Shown here one piece after another: positions 35,316-44,212 of a stretch of DNA of 64,000 nucleotides. Position 1 is the stretch's first letter; every line of letters starts with the position of its first letter. The translations under genes and the position numbers were made by a program. The stretch comes from Collinsella aerofaciens (GTDB taxonomy: Bacteria; Actinomycetota; Coriobacteriia; Coriobacteriales; Coriobacteriaceae), in contig NZ_JADMWW010000001.1 in NCBI RefSeq assembly GCF_015548375.1, positions 159,852 to 223,851 of the forward strand. Reading direction: 5' to 3'. The notes under the pieces were generated by a model. That model made no database searches and was not told where the DNA came from. It saw only the letters and a list, made by a program, of their open reading frames with translations.

Positions 35316-35699
35316 CTACATTTTCATAACGTAATAGCCCGCACCCCTCACTGCCGTCTCGAGTGTGTCGCGATCAACCGGGCGCTTCGAGCGCACGCGT
35401 GCCGTGTGGTCCGCGTACGTTACCGTAGCCCACACGCCATCAAGCGCATTGAGGGCATTCGTCACATTCCGGGCGCAGCCGTCGCAACTCATGCCGCCGA
35501 TAAGGAGTTCCTCACGATAGGGGTAGTGGGACTCGTCGGTGTCTGCCACCACAACCTTTTTGGCCTTCTTGCCGCTCGCACCATCGCTGCAGCAACTCTT
35601 CCCGTGTGTCGAAGCGGCAATGCGACGCAGTCCAAAAAACATGCCGACGGCAATGACGGTCAGCACGATGAGATTCGCAGGGTTGAGCAAGTCACTCAT
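35316..35699 (-). CDS. Membrane-anchored heavy-metal-associated (CopZ-like) protein
   Basis: The 127-residue protein has one N-terminal membrane helix (LIVLTVIAVGMFFGL), a KSCCSDG cysteine pair, a basic linker and a C-terminal HMA domain with GGMSCDGCARNVTNALNAL and GYYVMKM. The CxxC binds Cu(I) in this family. The start is the ATG at 35699, after GAAAGGGGA. A CsoR-like operator lies 29 bases upstream, so it is probably copper-induced. No copper ATPase is in the window. The fusion of the membrane anchor and HMA is unusual but seen in anaerobes. Confidence 0.82.
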   Translation of the reverse strand: MSDLLNPANLIVLTVIAVGMFFGLRRIAASTHGKSCCSDGASGKKAKKVVVADTDESHYPYREELLIGGMSCDGCARNVTNALNALDGVWATVTYADHTARVRSKRPVDRDTLETAVRGAGYYVMKM

Positions 35700-35727
35700 G
35701 CGTTCCCCTTTCAGTAGCACTATCTAG

Positions 35728-35744
35728 ATACCCCCATGGGGTGT
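35728..35744. promoter_or_regulatory. CsoR-like copper operator
   Basis: ATACCCCCATGGGGTGT is a near-palindrome of the type recognised by the copper repressor CsoR. It lies directly upstream of the HMA protein gene. No csoR gene is in the window. Confidence 0.6.
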
Positions 35745-35806
35745 CCCCATCTTAACCCAAAATCATGTCCGTTCGGTCAATTAGTTTTCCTCTTCAAACT
35801 TTTTTG

Positions 35807-35834
35807 TTGACCATGGCTTACTTTCGTGTATAAG
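35807..35834 (+). promoter_or_regulatory. Promoter of the DUF3793-flavodoxin operon
   Basis: TTGACC (35807-35812) and TATAAG (35829-35834) are 16 bases apart. Just downstream is TAGGCTAAC, which matches half of a DtxR/IdeR iron box. The other half does not match. Confidence 0.6.
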
Positions 35835-35872
35835 TTTTCCTAGGCTAACAGTTTAGATCCGTAAGGAGCGAC

Positions 35873-36577
35873 GTGACTCGAACCATAGACATCCCAACGT
35901 TTCAGGCAGCAGTCGTGCGCAACTGCTCCCCCACGCTCGCGGGCATCAAGCCGGCATCGCTCTTTACCTATCCAGGCACCTACGCCCACGGGGACGGCTC
36001 GACCGCAACAGAAACCATCGCAGAACGCCGAGCACGCCTGCTCAACGTTATCGCCCAGTGCAACCGCGAGCTTGACCCGCTTGGCATCCACCTGAGTGTT
36101 TTGGTCTGGCGGCCCTGCGGAGCGCTCGTGTACGTGTACCGAGCCAAAAGCCTCACCACCTATTTCGCGGACCCTCGCGCCAAAACGGCGCTCGCCTCGG
36201 AAGGCTACGACACGAGAGACCTTTCGACATGCCTTGTGCATTTGGCATCACGCATCACGCTCGCGAGTAATAACGTCGCGGAATGCGCCTGTAGCCAGAC
36301 TCGATGCGCACTACCCCAGCAAGCTAGCTGCAGCAACGACTGCACCTGCGAGTTTCCGCACGAAATAGGCTACTTCCTAGGATATCCCTACGACGACGTG
36401 CACGAGTTTATCGTCCAGCGCGGCGAGAACTATAAGGTCTTTGGGGCCTGGAAGGTCTACGCAAATGTCGAGCAGGCACTTGCGACGTTTGATGCCTACC
36501 GCGCCTGCACCCAATACTTCACCTTTGTCTATCAGCAGGGCTACAGCTTGGCGCAACTTGCCCAGGCAACCCGATAG
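35873..36577 (+). CDS. DUF3793-family protein
   Basis: The 234-residue protein contains the DUF3793 features SPTLAGIKPASLFTY, HLSVLVWRPCGALVYVYR, PHEIGYFLGYPYDDVHEFI, GAWKVYAN and AYRACTQYFTFVYQQG. Members are common in anaerobes beside flavodoxin and iron or heme genes, and the role is not established. A cysteine cluster (CACSQTRCALPQQASCSNDC, about 142-161) is notable. The start is a GTG at 35873 with AAGGAG. A flavodoxin gene follows 46 bases later. Confidence 0.85.
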   Translation: MTRTIDIPTFQAAVVRNCSPTLAGIKPASLFTYPGTYAHGDGSTATETIAERRARLLNVIAQCNRELDPLGIHLSVLVWRPCGALVYVYRAKSLTTYFADPRAKTALASEGYDTRDLSTCLVHLASRITLASNNVAECACSQTRCALPQQASCSNDCTCEFPHEIGYFLGYPYDDVHEFIVQRGENYKVFGAWKVYANVEQALATFDAYRACTQYFTFVYQQGYSLAQLAQATR

Positions 36578-36623
36578 AACATAGAAGCCGTGGCAACCTG
36601 CCGCACAACTGAAAGGACTCAAC

Positions 36624-37043
36624 ATGAGCAAGATCGCCGTCGTCTACTGGAGCGGCACGGGCAACACCGAGGCCATGGCAAACCTCGTTGCCGAAGGCGC
36701 AACCGATGCCGGCGCCGAGGCAGAGGTCATCTCCTGCGCCGACTTCTCCGCAGACAAGGCCGCTGGCTATGACGCTATCGCCTTCGGCTGCCCCGCCATG
36801 GGTTCCGAGGAGCTTGAATATGATGAGTTCCAGCCCATGTGGGATGAGGTCAAGGAGACCCTCGGCGACAAGAAGGTCGTCCTCTTTGGCTCTTATTCGT
36901 GGGCCGAGGGCGAATGGATGGACAACTGGAAGGCGGACGCCGACGAGGAGGGCGTCAACGTCGTCGATTCCGTCATCTGCTACGACGCCCCCGATGATGA
37001 GAGCGAAGCGGCCTGCCGCGCCCTTGGAGCCGAGCTCGCCTAG
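36624..37043 (+). CDS. Flavodoxin
   Basis: The 139-residue short-chain flavodoxin starts SKIAVVYWSGTGNTEAMAN (phosphate loop SGTGNT), has GCPAMGSEELE and FGSYSWAEGEWMDNW around the isoalloxazine. It carries electrons in place of ferredoxin. Co-transcription with the DUF3793 gene is typical. A terminator follows at 37101. Confidence 0.93.
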   Translation: MSKIAVVYWSGTGNTEAMANLVAEGATDAGAEAEVISCADFSADKAAGYDAIAFGCPAMGSEELEYDEFQPMWDEVKETLGDKKVVLFGSYSWAEGEWMDNWKADADEEGVNVVDSVICYDAPDDESEAACRALGAELA

Positions 37044-37100
37044 CGGCAATGAGCTCCGCCCGCAACGCGCATTGCAACAAAACACATTCTCGTCCCAACA

Positions 37101-37136
37101 AAAACGGGAGCCGGATCACATCCGGCTCCCGTTTTC
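37101..37136. terminator. Terminator between flavodoxin and the ABC ATPase gene
   Basis: AAAACGGGAGCCGGA and TCCGGCTCCCGTTTT form a perfect 15-bp stem with A- and T-runs. It can serve both converging genes. Confidence 0.9.
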
Positions 37137-37160
37137 TGCTATGTCAGTCATATAAAGCGG

Positions 37161-37913
<753 letters not shown>

Positions 37914-37925
37914 GATAGGACCTCC

Positions 37926-39287
37926 TTACAGACCGGCGATGTGATCGGCGGGCGTCGCGACAACCTGTCCGGCGCTCTTGGCGGGACGCTTCTTCTTGGT
38001 CTCGGCCGTGCCCAAAAGCCTCGCCTCAAGACCGCTCACCAAGCGAGCGAGCGGCAGGGTGATGACCAGATAGAACAGGGCGGCAACCACGTACGGTGTA
38101 ATGGAGCCCGTCGTGGCCACGATGGTACGGGCGTTCATGACGATCTCGACCACACCCACGGCGGCAAGCAGCGACGTATCCTTGTAAAGCAAGATAAACT
38201 CGCTGGTCAGCGTAGGCAAAACATTACGGAACGTCTGCGGAATCATGACATAGAGCAGCGTCTGGAACGCGTTCATGCCCAGCGAACGCGCAGCCTCGTT
38301 TTGGCCCTTGGGGATCGATTGAATACCGGCACGGAAGATCTCGCATAGGTACGCAGACGAGTTCATGGCCATGACGATAACGCCAAGCACATAGTCGTCC
38401 ACCTTGACGCCGGCAAGCGGCAGGCCAAAGAACGCGATGTAGATCTGCAGGAACGCCGGCGTACCGCGGATGATATTCACATAGATGCCGGCAAGACAAC
38501 GAAGGATACGCGACTTGGAAATGCGCATGAGCGACAGCGCAAAGCCAAAGGGAATGGCCAACGGAAATGCCACGAGCACGATCGAGAGCGACATAAGGAA
38601 GCCCTTAAAGACGATCGGCAGGCTCTGAACCAAAATGACCGGGTTCAGGAACAGGCGCAGGAACATGTTGGAATTCCACGCCTCGACCCACGGCTGCTCC
38701 TTAAGATCGGCCAGGAAGTTATCGAATGCCGTCACGCCCTTGATCTCGACGGAAGGAATCTTGGAAATCTTCTTGGTCGAACCGTCGGCGAGCGTATAGG
38801 TGCCGCTAAAGGCCTCTTCGCCGCCCTCGACGGGAAACGTCACGCCGTAAACCTCGACACGGAAAAAGCCGCCGGCAGGCGCCGTCTCGCCAAAGTCGAT
38901 CTTGAGCGTCTGGCCGTCAGCCTTGCACGTGGGCTTCATGGGCGTACGATCCATGAGGTCCTCGCCCGAGAGCATCGTCAATCGCGTGTCATCGGTACCA
39001 AACGTCGTGCCGTCGACAAACGTCAGCGAAAGACCGCTCAGCTCCTCGTCGACATCGGCCTGAACTTCCCAGGTAATGCGCGTCTCGGTGCCGCCGACCA
39101 CAGCGCTGCCCGAACCGGTATTGGGTCGGGCGGTAATCTTTGCGGTCTCAAGCGCCTGGGCGGTCGTGGGCACGCAGGCCCCCGCGCATACCAGGGCGAG
39201 CGCCACAGCCAGGGCACAGGCCAGCTTTTGGAGCATCGAGGGCAGTGGAAAACGCTGCTCAGCGGCCCCTTTGTTCAGTCGAGACAA
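37926..39287 (-). CDS. Amino-acid ABC permease with an exported N-terminal beta domain
   Basis: The 453-residue protein starts at a TTG (39287) with AGGAG. After a signal-like helix (KLACALAVALALVCAGACV) comes an exported domain of about 150 residues (ITARPNTGSGSAVVGG, FFRVEVYGVTFPVEGG). A GlnP/HisM-type permease follows, with FKGFLMSLSIVLVAFPLAIP, the EAA-loop segment EAARSLGMNAFQTLLYVMIPQ and a final helix. Most permeases of this class are about 220-300 residues, so the extra domain is unusual. It may dock the separate binding lipoprotein. The basic C-terminus is cytoplasmic. Confidence 0.88.
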   Translation of the reverse strand: MSRLNKGAAEQRFPLPSMLQKLACALAVALALVCAGACVPTTAQALETAKITARPNTGSGSAVVGGTETRITWEVQADVDEELSGLSLTFVDGTTFGTDDTRLTMLSGEDLMDRTPMKPTCKADGQTLKIDFGETAPAGGFFRVEVYGVTFPVEGGEEAFSGTYTLADGSTKKISKIPSVEIKGVTAFDNFLADLKEQPWVEAWNSNMFLRLFLNPVILVQSLPIVFKGFLMSLSIVLVAFPLAIPFGFALSLMRISKSRILRCLAGIYVNIIRGTPAFLQIYIAFFGLPLAGVKVDDYVLGVIVMAMNSSAYLCEIFRAGIQSIPKGQNEAARSLGMNAFQTLLYVMIPQTFRNVLPTLTSEFILLYKDTSLLAAVGVVEIVMNARTIVATTGSITPYVVAALFYLVITLPLARLVSGLEARLLGTAETKKKRPAKSAGQVVATPADHIAGL

Positions 39288-39361
39288 GGTGGCTCCTATC
39301 GTAGAAGTTGCCGGCAAAACGAGACGGATACGCTCTCCGTCAAGAGAAGCGCAAAGGCCCT

Positions 39362-39392
39362 CTCCGCCAAAACGGAAAGGGCCCGCGCGCAA
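39362..39392 (-). terminator. Hairpin between the binding-protein and permease genes
   Basis: GGGCCCTTTCC and GGAGAGGGCC arms form a GC-rich hairpin with a short T-run on the minus strand. It probably lowers expression of the distal transporter genes relative to the binding protein. Confidence 0.6.
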
Positions 39393-39405
39393 TCAAGTAG
39401 CTATT

Positions 39406-40266
39406 TTACTTGATATTGTACTTAGCCATGAGGGCGTCGACGGTACCGTCGTCGGTCAGATCCTTGATGGCCTGGTTGATGTCGTCCTTGAGCTTGGTGT
39501 TGCCCTGGTTGATGGCGATGGCGTACTCCTCGCCGGTGCTGATCTGCTTGATGGTCTGGCAGGTGTTGAACTGCTCGGCGGTCAGCTGGCTGGCAACGGA
39601 GCGGTTGGTGACTACGGCATCGCCCTTATCGGACTGCAGGGCGCTGAAGCACTCGGTGGCGTCCTTGTAGGGGACGATCTTGGCCTTGGGGAAGTTCTCC
39701 TGGGCAAAGGCCTCGGCGGTCGAGCCAGACTGGACGATGATGGTAGCGTCGGCGTTGTTGAGCTTCTCGCTGTAGTTATCGGCCGTAATGTCGGTGTTAT
39801 CGACCTTGGTCACGATAGCCTGATCGTCCATGTAGTAGGAATCGGAGAAAGTGACTTCCTTCTCGCGCTCGGGCGTGTCGGTGATAGCCGCGATGGCGAC
39901 GTCATACTTGGCGCCCGAAGCGACGCCCGGAACCAGCGTGTCGAAGTCGTTGTTGACGTACTCGACATCCAGACCCAGCTTGTCACCGATAGCCTTGATG
40001 AGCTCAAGGTCAAAGCCCTGGTAGTCGCCGTTGTCATCCTTGTACTCAAACGGAGCGTACTCGGCAGAGGTGCCGACGGTCAGCGTACCGTCCTTGACGA
40101 GTGCATACTCCTTGGAGCCGTCGACCTTCTCGACCTTAGCGTCGTCAGAGCTGCTGGAACCGGCATCGGAACCAGAGGTGGCGTTGGACGAGCCACAGCC
40201 CGTCAGTGCGAGGGCGAGCGCCATGGCGCCCGTGGCGGCAAATGCGCCAAGCTTCTTGAGCTTCAT
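39406..40266 (-). CDS. Amino-acid ABC transporter substrate-binding lipoprotein
   Basis: The 286-residue lipoprotein has a signal ending ALTGC-GSS (lipobox Cys about 24) and a Ser/Asp-rich linker. The SBP family-3 domain has LTVGTSAEYAPFEYKDDNG, GFDLELIKAIGDKLG, YDVAIAAITDTPEREK and DAVVTNRSVASQL. It captures polar amino acids for the permease and ATPase encoded after it. The start at 40266 follows GGAAGGAG. The ligand is not determined. Confidence 0.93.
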   Translation of the reverse strand: MKLKKLGAFAATGAMALALALTGCGSSNATSGSDAGSSSSDDAKVEKVDGSKEYALVKDGTLTVGTSAEYAPFEYKDDNGDYQGFDLELIKAIGDKLGLDVEYVNNDFDTLVPGVASGAKYDVAIAAITDTPEREKEVTFSDSYYMDDQAIVTKVDNTDITADNYSEKLNNADATIIVQSGSTAEAFAQENFPKAKIVPYKDATECFSALQSDKGDAVVTNRSVASQLTAEQFNTCQTIKQISTGEEYAIAINQGNTKLKDDINQAIKDLTDDGTVDALMAKYNIK

Positions 40267-40323
40267 AATCAGTCTCCTTCCGGTGACCCCGTTTGATTCA
40301 GAGGTCTGCAAAAACTGTTGGAT

Positions 40324-40352
40324 ATTATGCACCCGTAAATGCGAAACTGCAA
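40324..40352 (-). promoter_or_regulatory. Promoter of the amino-acid ABC operon
   Basis: TTGCAG (40352-40347) and CATAAT (40329-40324) on the minus strand are 17 bases apart, about 58 bases before the binding-protein start. Confidence 0.6.
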
Positions 40353-40413
40353 TTAGAAAACTGATTGAAACAAACCCATAACGTGAATGGAGCACTCCAC
40401 TTTATGACAGTCA

Positions 40414-41280
40414 TTACTGCTGCAACGACCTTAACAGTTTGATTTCAGCCGCATAACCTGCAAGTTCGTTCGGTGTCTCCAAAATGAATGGCAATGCGCG
40501 CAAGCGGCCATTCGATACAATATTCTGCATAACCTGCATACCTCCACCAAACTCTTCACTACCCAGGTAGCCCTTGCCGATGCACTCGTGACGATCTTTA
40601 TGGGCGCCACAGGGGTTCTTCGAATCGTTGATGTGTACGGCATGCAAGCGCTCGATACCCACCACACGATCGAACTCGTCGAGCACACCGTCAAGATCGT
40701 GGACGATGTCATAGCCGGCGTCATTCACATGGCAGGTGTCTAGGCAAACGCCCAGCTTGGCCGACAGCTCGGGGCGCTCGGCAGCAACGCCCTCAATGAT
40801 GCGCGCCAGCTCTTCAAAGCTACGGCCCACCTCGGTACCCTTTCCTGCCATGGTCTCGAGCAGCACCGTCGTCTGCTGCCCCTCAAACATCACCTGACAC
40901 AGGGCGTCGACAATCATCTGAATGCCGGCGTCGGAGCCCTGCCCCACATGCGCACCGGGATGGAAGTTGTAGTAGTTGCCGGGCAGCGCCTCCATGCGCC
41001 GCAGGTCCTCTGCCATAGCCTCCAAGGCGAACTCGCGCGCCCGCTCTTTGGCAGAACAGGGGTTGTAGGTATACGGGGCATGCGCCACCAGCGGTCCAAA
41101 GTCGTTTTGCGACATAAGCTCGCGCAGAGCCGCCACGTCATCCATGTCAAGTTCTTTTGCCTTGCCACCGCGCGGGTTGCGCGTAAAGAACGCAAAGGTA
41201 TTAGCGCCAATGGACAACGCCGTCTCCCCCATTGCCCGATAGCCCTTCGTCGTCGAAAGATGACACCCGATCGTCAGCAT
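40414..41280 (-). CDS. nfo: Endonuclease IV (AP endonuclease)
   Basis: The 288-residue TIM-barrel nuclease has [98 protein letters not shown] and FILETPNE, covering the three-metal site of EndoIV. It cleaves DNA 5' to abasic sites. The gene starts 20 bases after one copy of the two-copy hairpin (41301-41363). Confidence 0.95.
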   Translation of the reverse strand: MLTIGCHLSTTKGYRAMGETALSIGANTFAFFTRNPRGGKAKELDMDDVAALRELMSQNDFGPLVAHAPYTYNPCSAKERAREFALEAMAEDLRRMEALPGNYYNFHPGAHVGQGSDAGIQMIVDALCQVMFEGQQTTVLLETMAGKGTEVGRSFEELARIIEGVAAERPELSAKLGVCLDTCHVNDAGYDIVHDLDGVLDEFDRVVGIERLHAVHINDSKNPCGAHKDRHECIGKGYLGSEEFGGGMQVMQNIVSNGRLRALPFILETPNELAGYAAEIKLLRSLQQ

Positions 41281-41300
41281 CTCCAGCTCCCCTTCATCAG

Positions 41301-41363
41301 TTGCGGTGAAATACGGTCTATTGGTGCCTTATTTTGGCGCAAACAGACCGTATTCCACCGCAA
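41301..41363. repeat. Covarying hairpin element, copy 1
   Basis: TTGCGGTG and CACCGCAA close a long hairpin whose middle stem is ATACGGTCT/AGACCGTAT and whose tip carries GGTGCCTTATTTTGGCGC. The same outer stem and tip occur at 42468-42530, but the middle stem there is ATAGTTCCTG/CAGGAACTAT. The flank GTTATAAAAGG is also shared. It lies directly 5' of nfo. Confidence 0.75.
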
Positions 41364-41431
41364 GTTATAAAAGGGGCATCAGGAGCAAAGGCCTCCAGGC
41401 ATTCCAAGCGCTGGCGCCATGCCCCCACGCC

Positions 41432-42451
41432 CTAAAGTTTCAAGCGAATCGCATCGATGATGTGCGCACAGCGCTGTGTGGCGGCAAGGGGCATGACGGG
41501 ACTCTCGAGTTTCCCCGCCCGGATGAGCTGGGTCGCATGCTGGATTTCGCCGTAGAAATCATCGACCTCAAACGGGGCATTTATTTCGAGCATTCGTCCG
41601 TCGGAGTACTTCACATAGGCGAGCTCGGGACGATGGAGGCGCTCGATTTCCAACGAGCCTCGCTCGCAGTCAATCGTTAAGCGGCTTTCATATGCAGCTT
41701 TGCCGTCGCACGCCATATGAATGGGTATGCCGCCGACGCTCATACGAATCTCGTCGACCCAATCAACGCGGCCGTCCGATACGTCACGCCAGCAAACTTC
41801 ACGAGACGAAACATCGCACGCACCCGCAAGCAGATCATCAAACCACCCGACCGCATAGCAGCCCATGTCATATAGACAGCCACCCTGCAACGGGTCGAGC
41901 AGATAACTCGAAGGGGGCTCACCATAATCAAGTTTTTGCACGCTTTCGATCGAAACGATACGGCCGAGCTCACCCGACGCAAGCAAGTCCTTCACGCGAG
42001 TGCGCATCGGGCAAAACCGATTCTTCATCGCCTCCATAAACAGCACGCCGCGCTCACGGGAAACGGAGGCGATCGCATGGGCCTCTTCTTCATTCAAAAC
42101 GGCCGGCTTTTCGCACAGCACGGCCTTTCCCGCGCGTAGTGCCCGACAGACCCAATGCGCATGCATGCCATGCGGAAGAGCCAAGTAGATTACGTCGACA
42201 TCGGGGTCGGCAATCAACGCATCATAAGCCGCATCGCCGTTATCGTCAGCTGTGGCATAACTGTGCACGGCATCAATCGAAAACGCCCTGCAAAACTCCT
42301 CAACATGCGAAGGAGTGCGACCGGCGGCAGCCACAAGCCGTGCCCCGTCCACCTCCTTGAGCGACGATGCAAATCGATGCGAAATGCGCCCAGCGCCCAA
42401 AACGCCCCAACGAACCTCACGCGAATCATTACGTAAACCTCGGTCACCCAC
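41432..42451 (-). CDS. Gfo/Idh/MocA-family oxidoreductase
   Basis: The 339-residue NAD(P)-dependent dehydrogenase has VRWGVLGAGRISHRFASSL (Rossmann loop), VIYLALPHGMHAHW, GKAVLCEKPAVLNEEEA (the EKP signature) and GGCLYDMGCYAVGWFDDL. The likely substrate is a sugar or inositol derivative. The GTG start at 42451 has GGGAGG. A second member of the family lies at 49864. Specificity is unknown. Confidence 0.87.
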   Translation of the reverse strand: MGDRGLRNDSREVRWGVLGAGRISHRFASSLKEVDGARLVAAAGRTPSHVEEFCRAFSIDAVHSYATADDNGDAAYDALIADPDVDVIYLALPHGMHAHWVCRALRAGKAVLCEKPAVLNEEEAHAIASVSRERGVLFMEAMKNRFCPMRTRVKDLLASGELGRIVSIESVQKLDYGEPPSSYLLDPLQGGCLYDMGCYAVGWFDDLLAGACDVSSREVCWRDVSDGRVDWVDEIRMSVGGIPIHMACDGKAAYESRLTIDCERGSLEIERLHRPELAYVKYSDGRMLEINAPFEVDDFYGEIQHATQLIRAGKLESPVMPLAATQRCAHIIDAIRLKL

Positions 42452-42467
42452 GATAGCCTCCCATCAG

Positions 42468-42530
42468 TTGCGGTGAAATAGTTCCTGTTGATGCCTTATT
42501 CTGCCGCAAACAGGAACTATTCCACCGCAA
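42468..42530. repeat. Covarying hairpin element, copy 2
   Basis: This has the same architecture as 41301-41363, with paired changes in the central stem. It lies directly 5' of the oxidoreductase gene at 41432-42451 and 3' of the aldo/keto reductase gene. Confidence 0.75.
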
Positions 42531-42542
42531 GTTATAAAAGGG

Positions 42543-43733
42543 TCATGAGGAGCGCGTTTTGCCGAAGGCCTTAAGCACTGCCGTCACGGGGCCAGGCTGG
42601 AAACGTCGGCGCACGTCATCGAGACGCTCGGGGATATCGATATGCTGTGGGCAGTGGCGCGCGCATTTGCCGCACTTGACGCAATTGCTCACCAGCTTGG
42701 CCTCGCTTGTACGCACCGCGCTCGCCGTAAAGTACTGCGATAGACCCGTAAACCAGCTGTGCGCATAACTCGCGTTGTAGGCGGCAAAACATCCAGGGAT
42801 ATTGATGCCTTTAGGGCACGGCATGCAATAGCCGCATCCCGTGCAGGGCACGCGATTCGATTTTTCAAACTCATCCAGCACGTGCGCGATCGTGTCGAGC
42901 TGAGTAGCTGTCATCGAATCCGGCAGGGCCCGATCGGCCAACACCACGTTCTCATCCACCTGCGCGGTATCGGTCATACCCGAAAGCAGCATCGTCACCT
43001 GAGGATGATTCCACACCCACGAAAGACCCCAGGCGGCAGGAGTGCGCAAATGCGGGTCACGGGCACTATCGAGCACAGCGCGGGCCCGTGGCGGCAGCTT
43101 GCCCGCTAAACGCCCGCCCAGCAGCGGCTCCATCACAAACACCGCGAGGCCTCGCTCGGCGGCGGCCATGAGTCCCGCCGTTCCCGCTTGGTAATGCTCG
43201 CCGGCATAGTTGTACTGGATCTGGCAAAAATCCCAGTCATATGCGTCAAGCATCGTAAGGAAGTCAGCCGCGCTGCCGTGGTACGAAAAACCAATCTGGC
43301 GAATGCGCCCCGCCGCCTTTTGATGCGCGATCCAGTCCTCGATGCCCAACGCCACCACACGTTCCCACTGGGCGGGCGAGGTAATGTTGTGCATGAGGTA
43401 ATAGTCGATACGGTCGGTCCGCAGGCGACGCAGCTGCTCGTCGAAGAACCGATCGAAATCCTCCGCGCATTTGCACGAAGCATGCGGCAGCTTGGTTGCG
43501 AGCAAAACCTGGTCGCGCAAGCCCAGGCGCTCAAGCGACGCACCCACGCACGCCTCGTTACCGGGATAGAGATAGGCCGTGTCCAGGTAGTTAATCCCCT
43601 GCTCCACCGCACGGGAGATGATGGCGTCGGCAGTCTTCGCATCCGGGCGTCCCGGCGCACCGGGAAACCTCATGCAGCCCAGCCCCAACGCCGAGATACG
43701 GTTGCCGCTTTTGGGGTCAACGCGATATTGCAC
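42543..43733 (-). CDS. Aldo/keto reductase with C-terminal ferredoxin-type clusters
   Basis: The 396-residue protein has an AKR barrel (ALGLGCMRFPG, INYLDTAYLYPGNE with the catalytic Tyr, LATKLP, IDYYLMHNI, RIRQIGFSYHG). Its C-terminus has CTGCGYCMPCPKGINIPGCF and CVKCGKCARHCPQHIDIP, cysteine sets for two [4Fe-4S] clusters. Such proteins are common in anaerobes and probably couple ferredoxin to carbonyl reduction. The GTG at 43733 has GGGAGGGG before it and is preferred to the upstream ATG at 43751. Confidence 0.9.
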   Translation of the reverse strand: MQYRVDPKSGNRISALGLGCMRFPGAPGRPDAKTADAIISRAVEQGINYLDTAYLYPGNEACVGASLERLGLRDQVLLATKLPHASCKCAEDFDRFFDEQLRRLRTDRIDYYLMHNITSPAQWERVVALGIEDWIAHQKAAGRIRQIGFSYHGSAADFLTMLDAYDWDFCQIQYNYAGEHYQAGTAGLMAAAERGLAVFVMEPLLGGRLAGKLPPRARAVLDSARDPHLRTPAAWGLSWVWNHPQVTMLLSGMTDTAQVDENVVLADRALPDSMTATQLDTIAHVLDEFEKSNRVPCTGCGYCMPCPKGINIPGCFAAYNASYAHSWFTGLSQYFTASAVRTSEAKLVSNCVKCGKCARHCPQHIDIPERLDDVRRRFQPGPVTAVLKAFGKTRSS

Positions 43734-43896
43734 GGCCCCTCCCTTCGCCATCAGCGCCCCGGCAAGGCGAAACACAATGGTCACGCAGCCGAAACATCGT
43801 GGAATCGCAATCGAGAACGTATCGTAACGCAGCAGAAATCGAGCCGTCACGGCACCGCTTTAACATCAGCAAAAAGCCCGATGAAAGGAGACGAGC

Positions 43897-44091
43897 GTGA
43901 CCACACGCGAGGACGCCTACCCCTACCCCGGCGAGCAATACATCCTCTCGGTCGACCGCTATCAGATCGAAGTCATGGACCATCTAAACGAGCTTCCAGC
44001 CACGAGCGCCGTCATCTTCTGCACCTTCCCCAAGGTCCGCGATGGCGTCGGATACCCCGCCCGCGTCTTTGCGGTCTGCCCCGCAGTGTAA
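43897..44091 (+). CDS. Small conserved-looking protein, unknown function
   Basis: The 64-residue protein with a GTG start and AAAGGAG box reads GEQYILSVDRYQIEVMDHLNE, then ATSAVIFCTFPKVRDGVGYP. It has no membrane helix or known motif. It is on the plus strand between the divergent aldo/keto reductase and panE. Codon use resembles its neighbours, which favours a real gene. Confidence 0.6.
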   Translation: MTTREDAYPYPGEQYILSVDRYQIEVMDHLNELPATSAVIFCTFPKVRDGVGYPARVFAVCPAV

Positions 44092-44166
44092 CGTCCAGGC
44101 AAACGTTTCTTTTTTATAACAGCCGCCCCGCGCACCCATCAATCACCCCGGCAGCATACAATCCAT

Positions 44167-44194
44167 CAGGCGCCCCTTACGCGGGCGCCTTTTA
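44167..44194 (+). terminator. Terminator-like hairpin directly upstream of panE
   Basis: AGGCGCCC and GGGCGCCT pair and are followed by TTTATATGAGGAG, so the T-run merges with the panE ribosome-binding site. Confidence 0.65.
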
Positions 44195-44212
44195 TATGAG
44201 GAGATGATTCAC

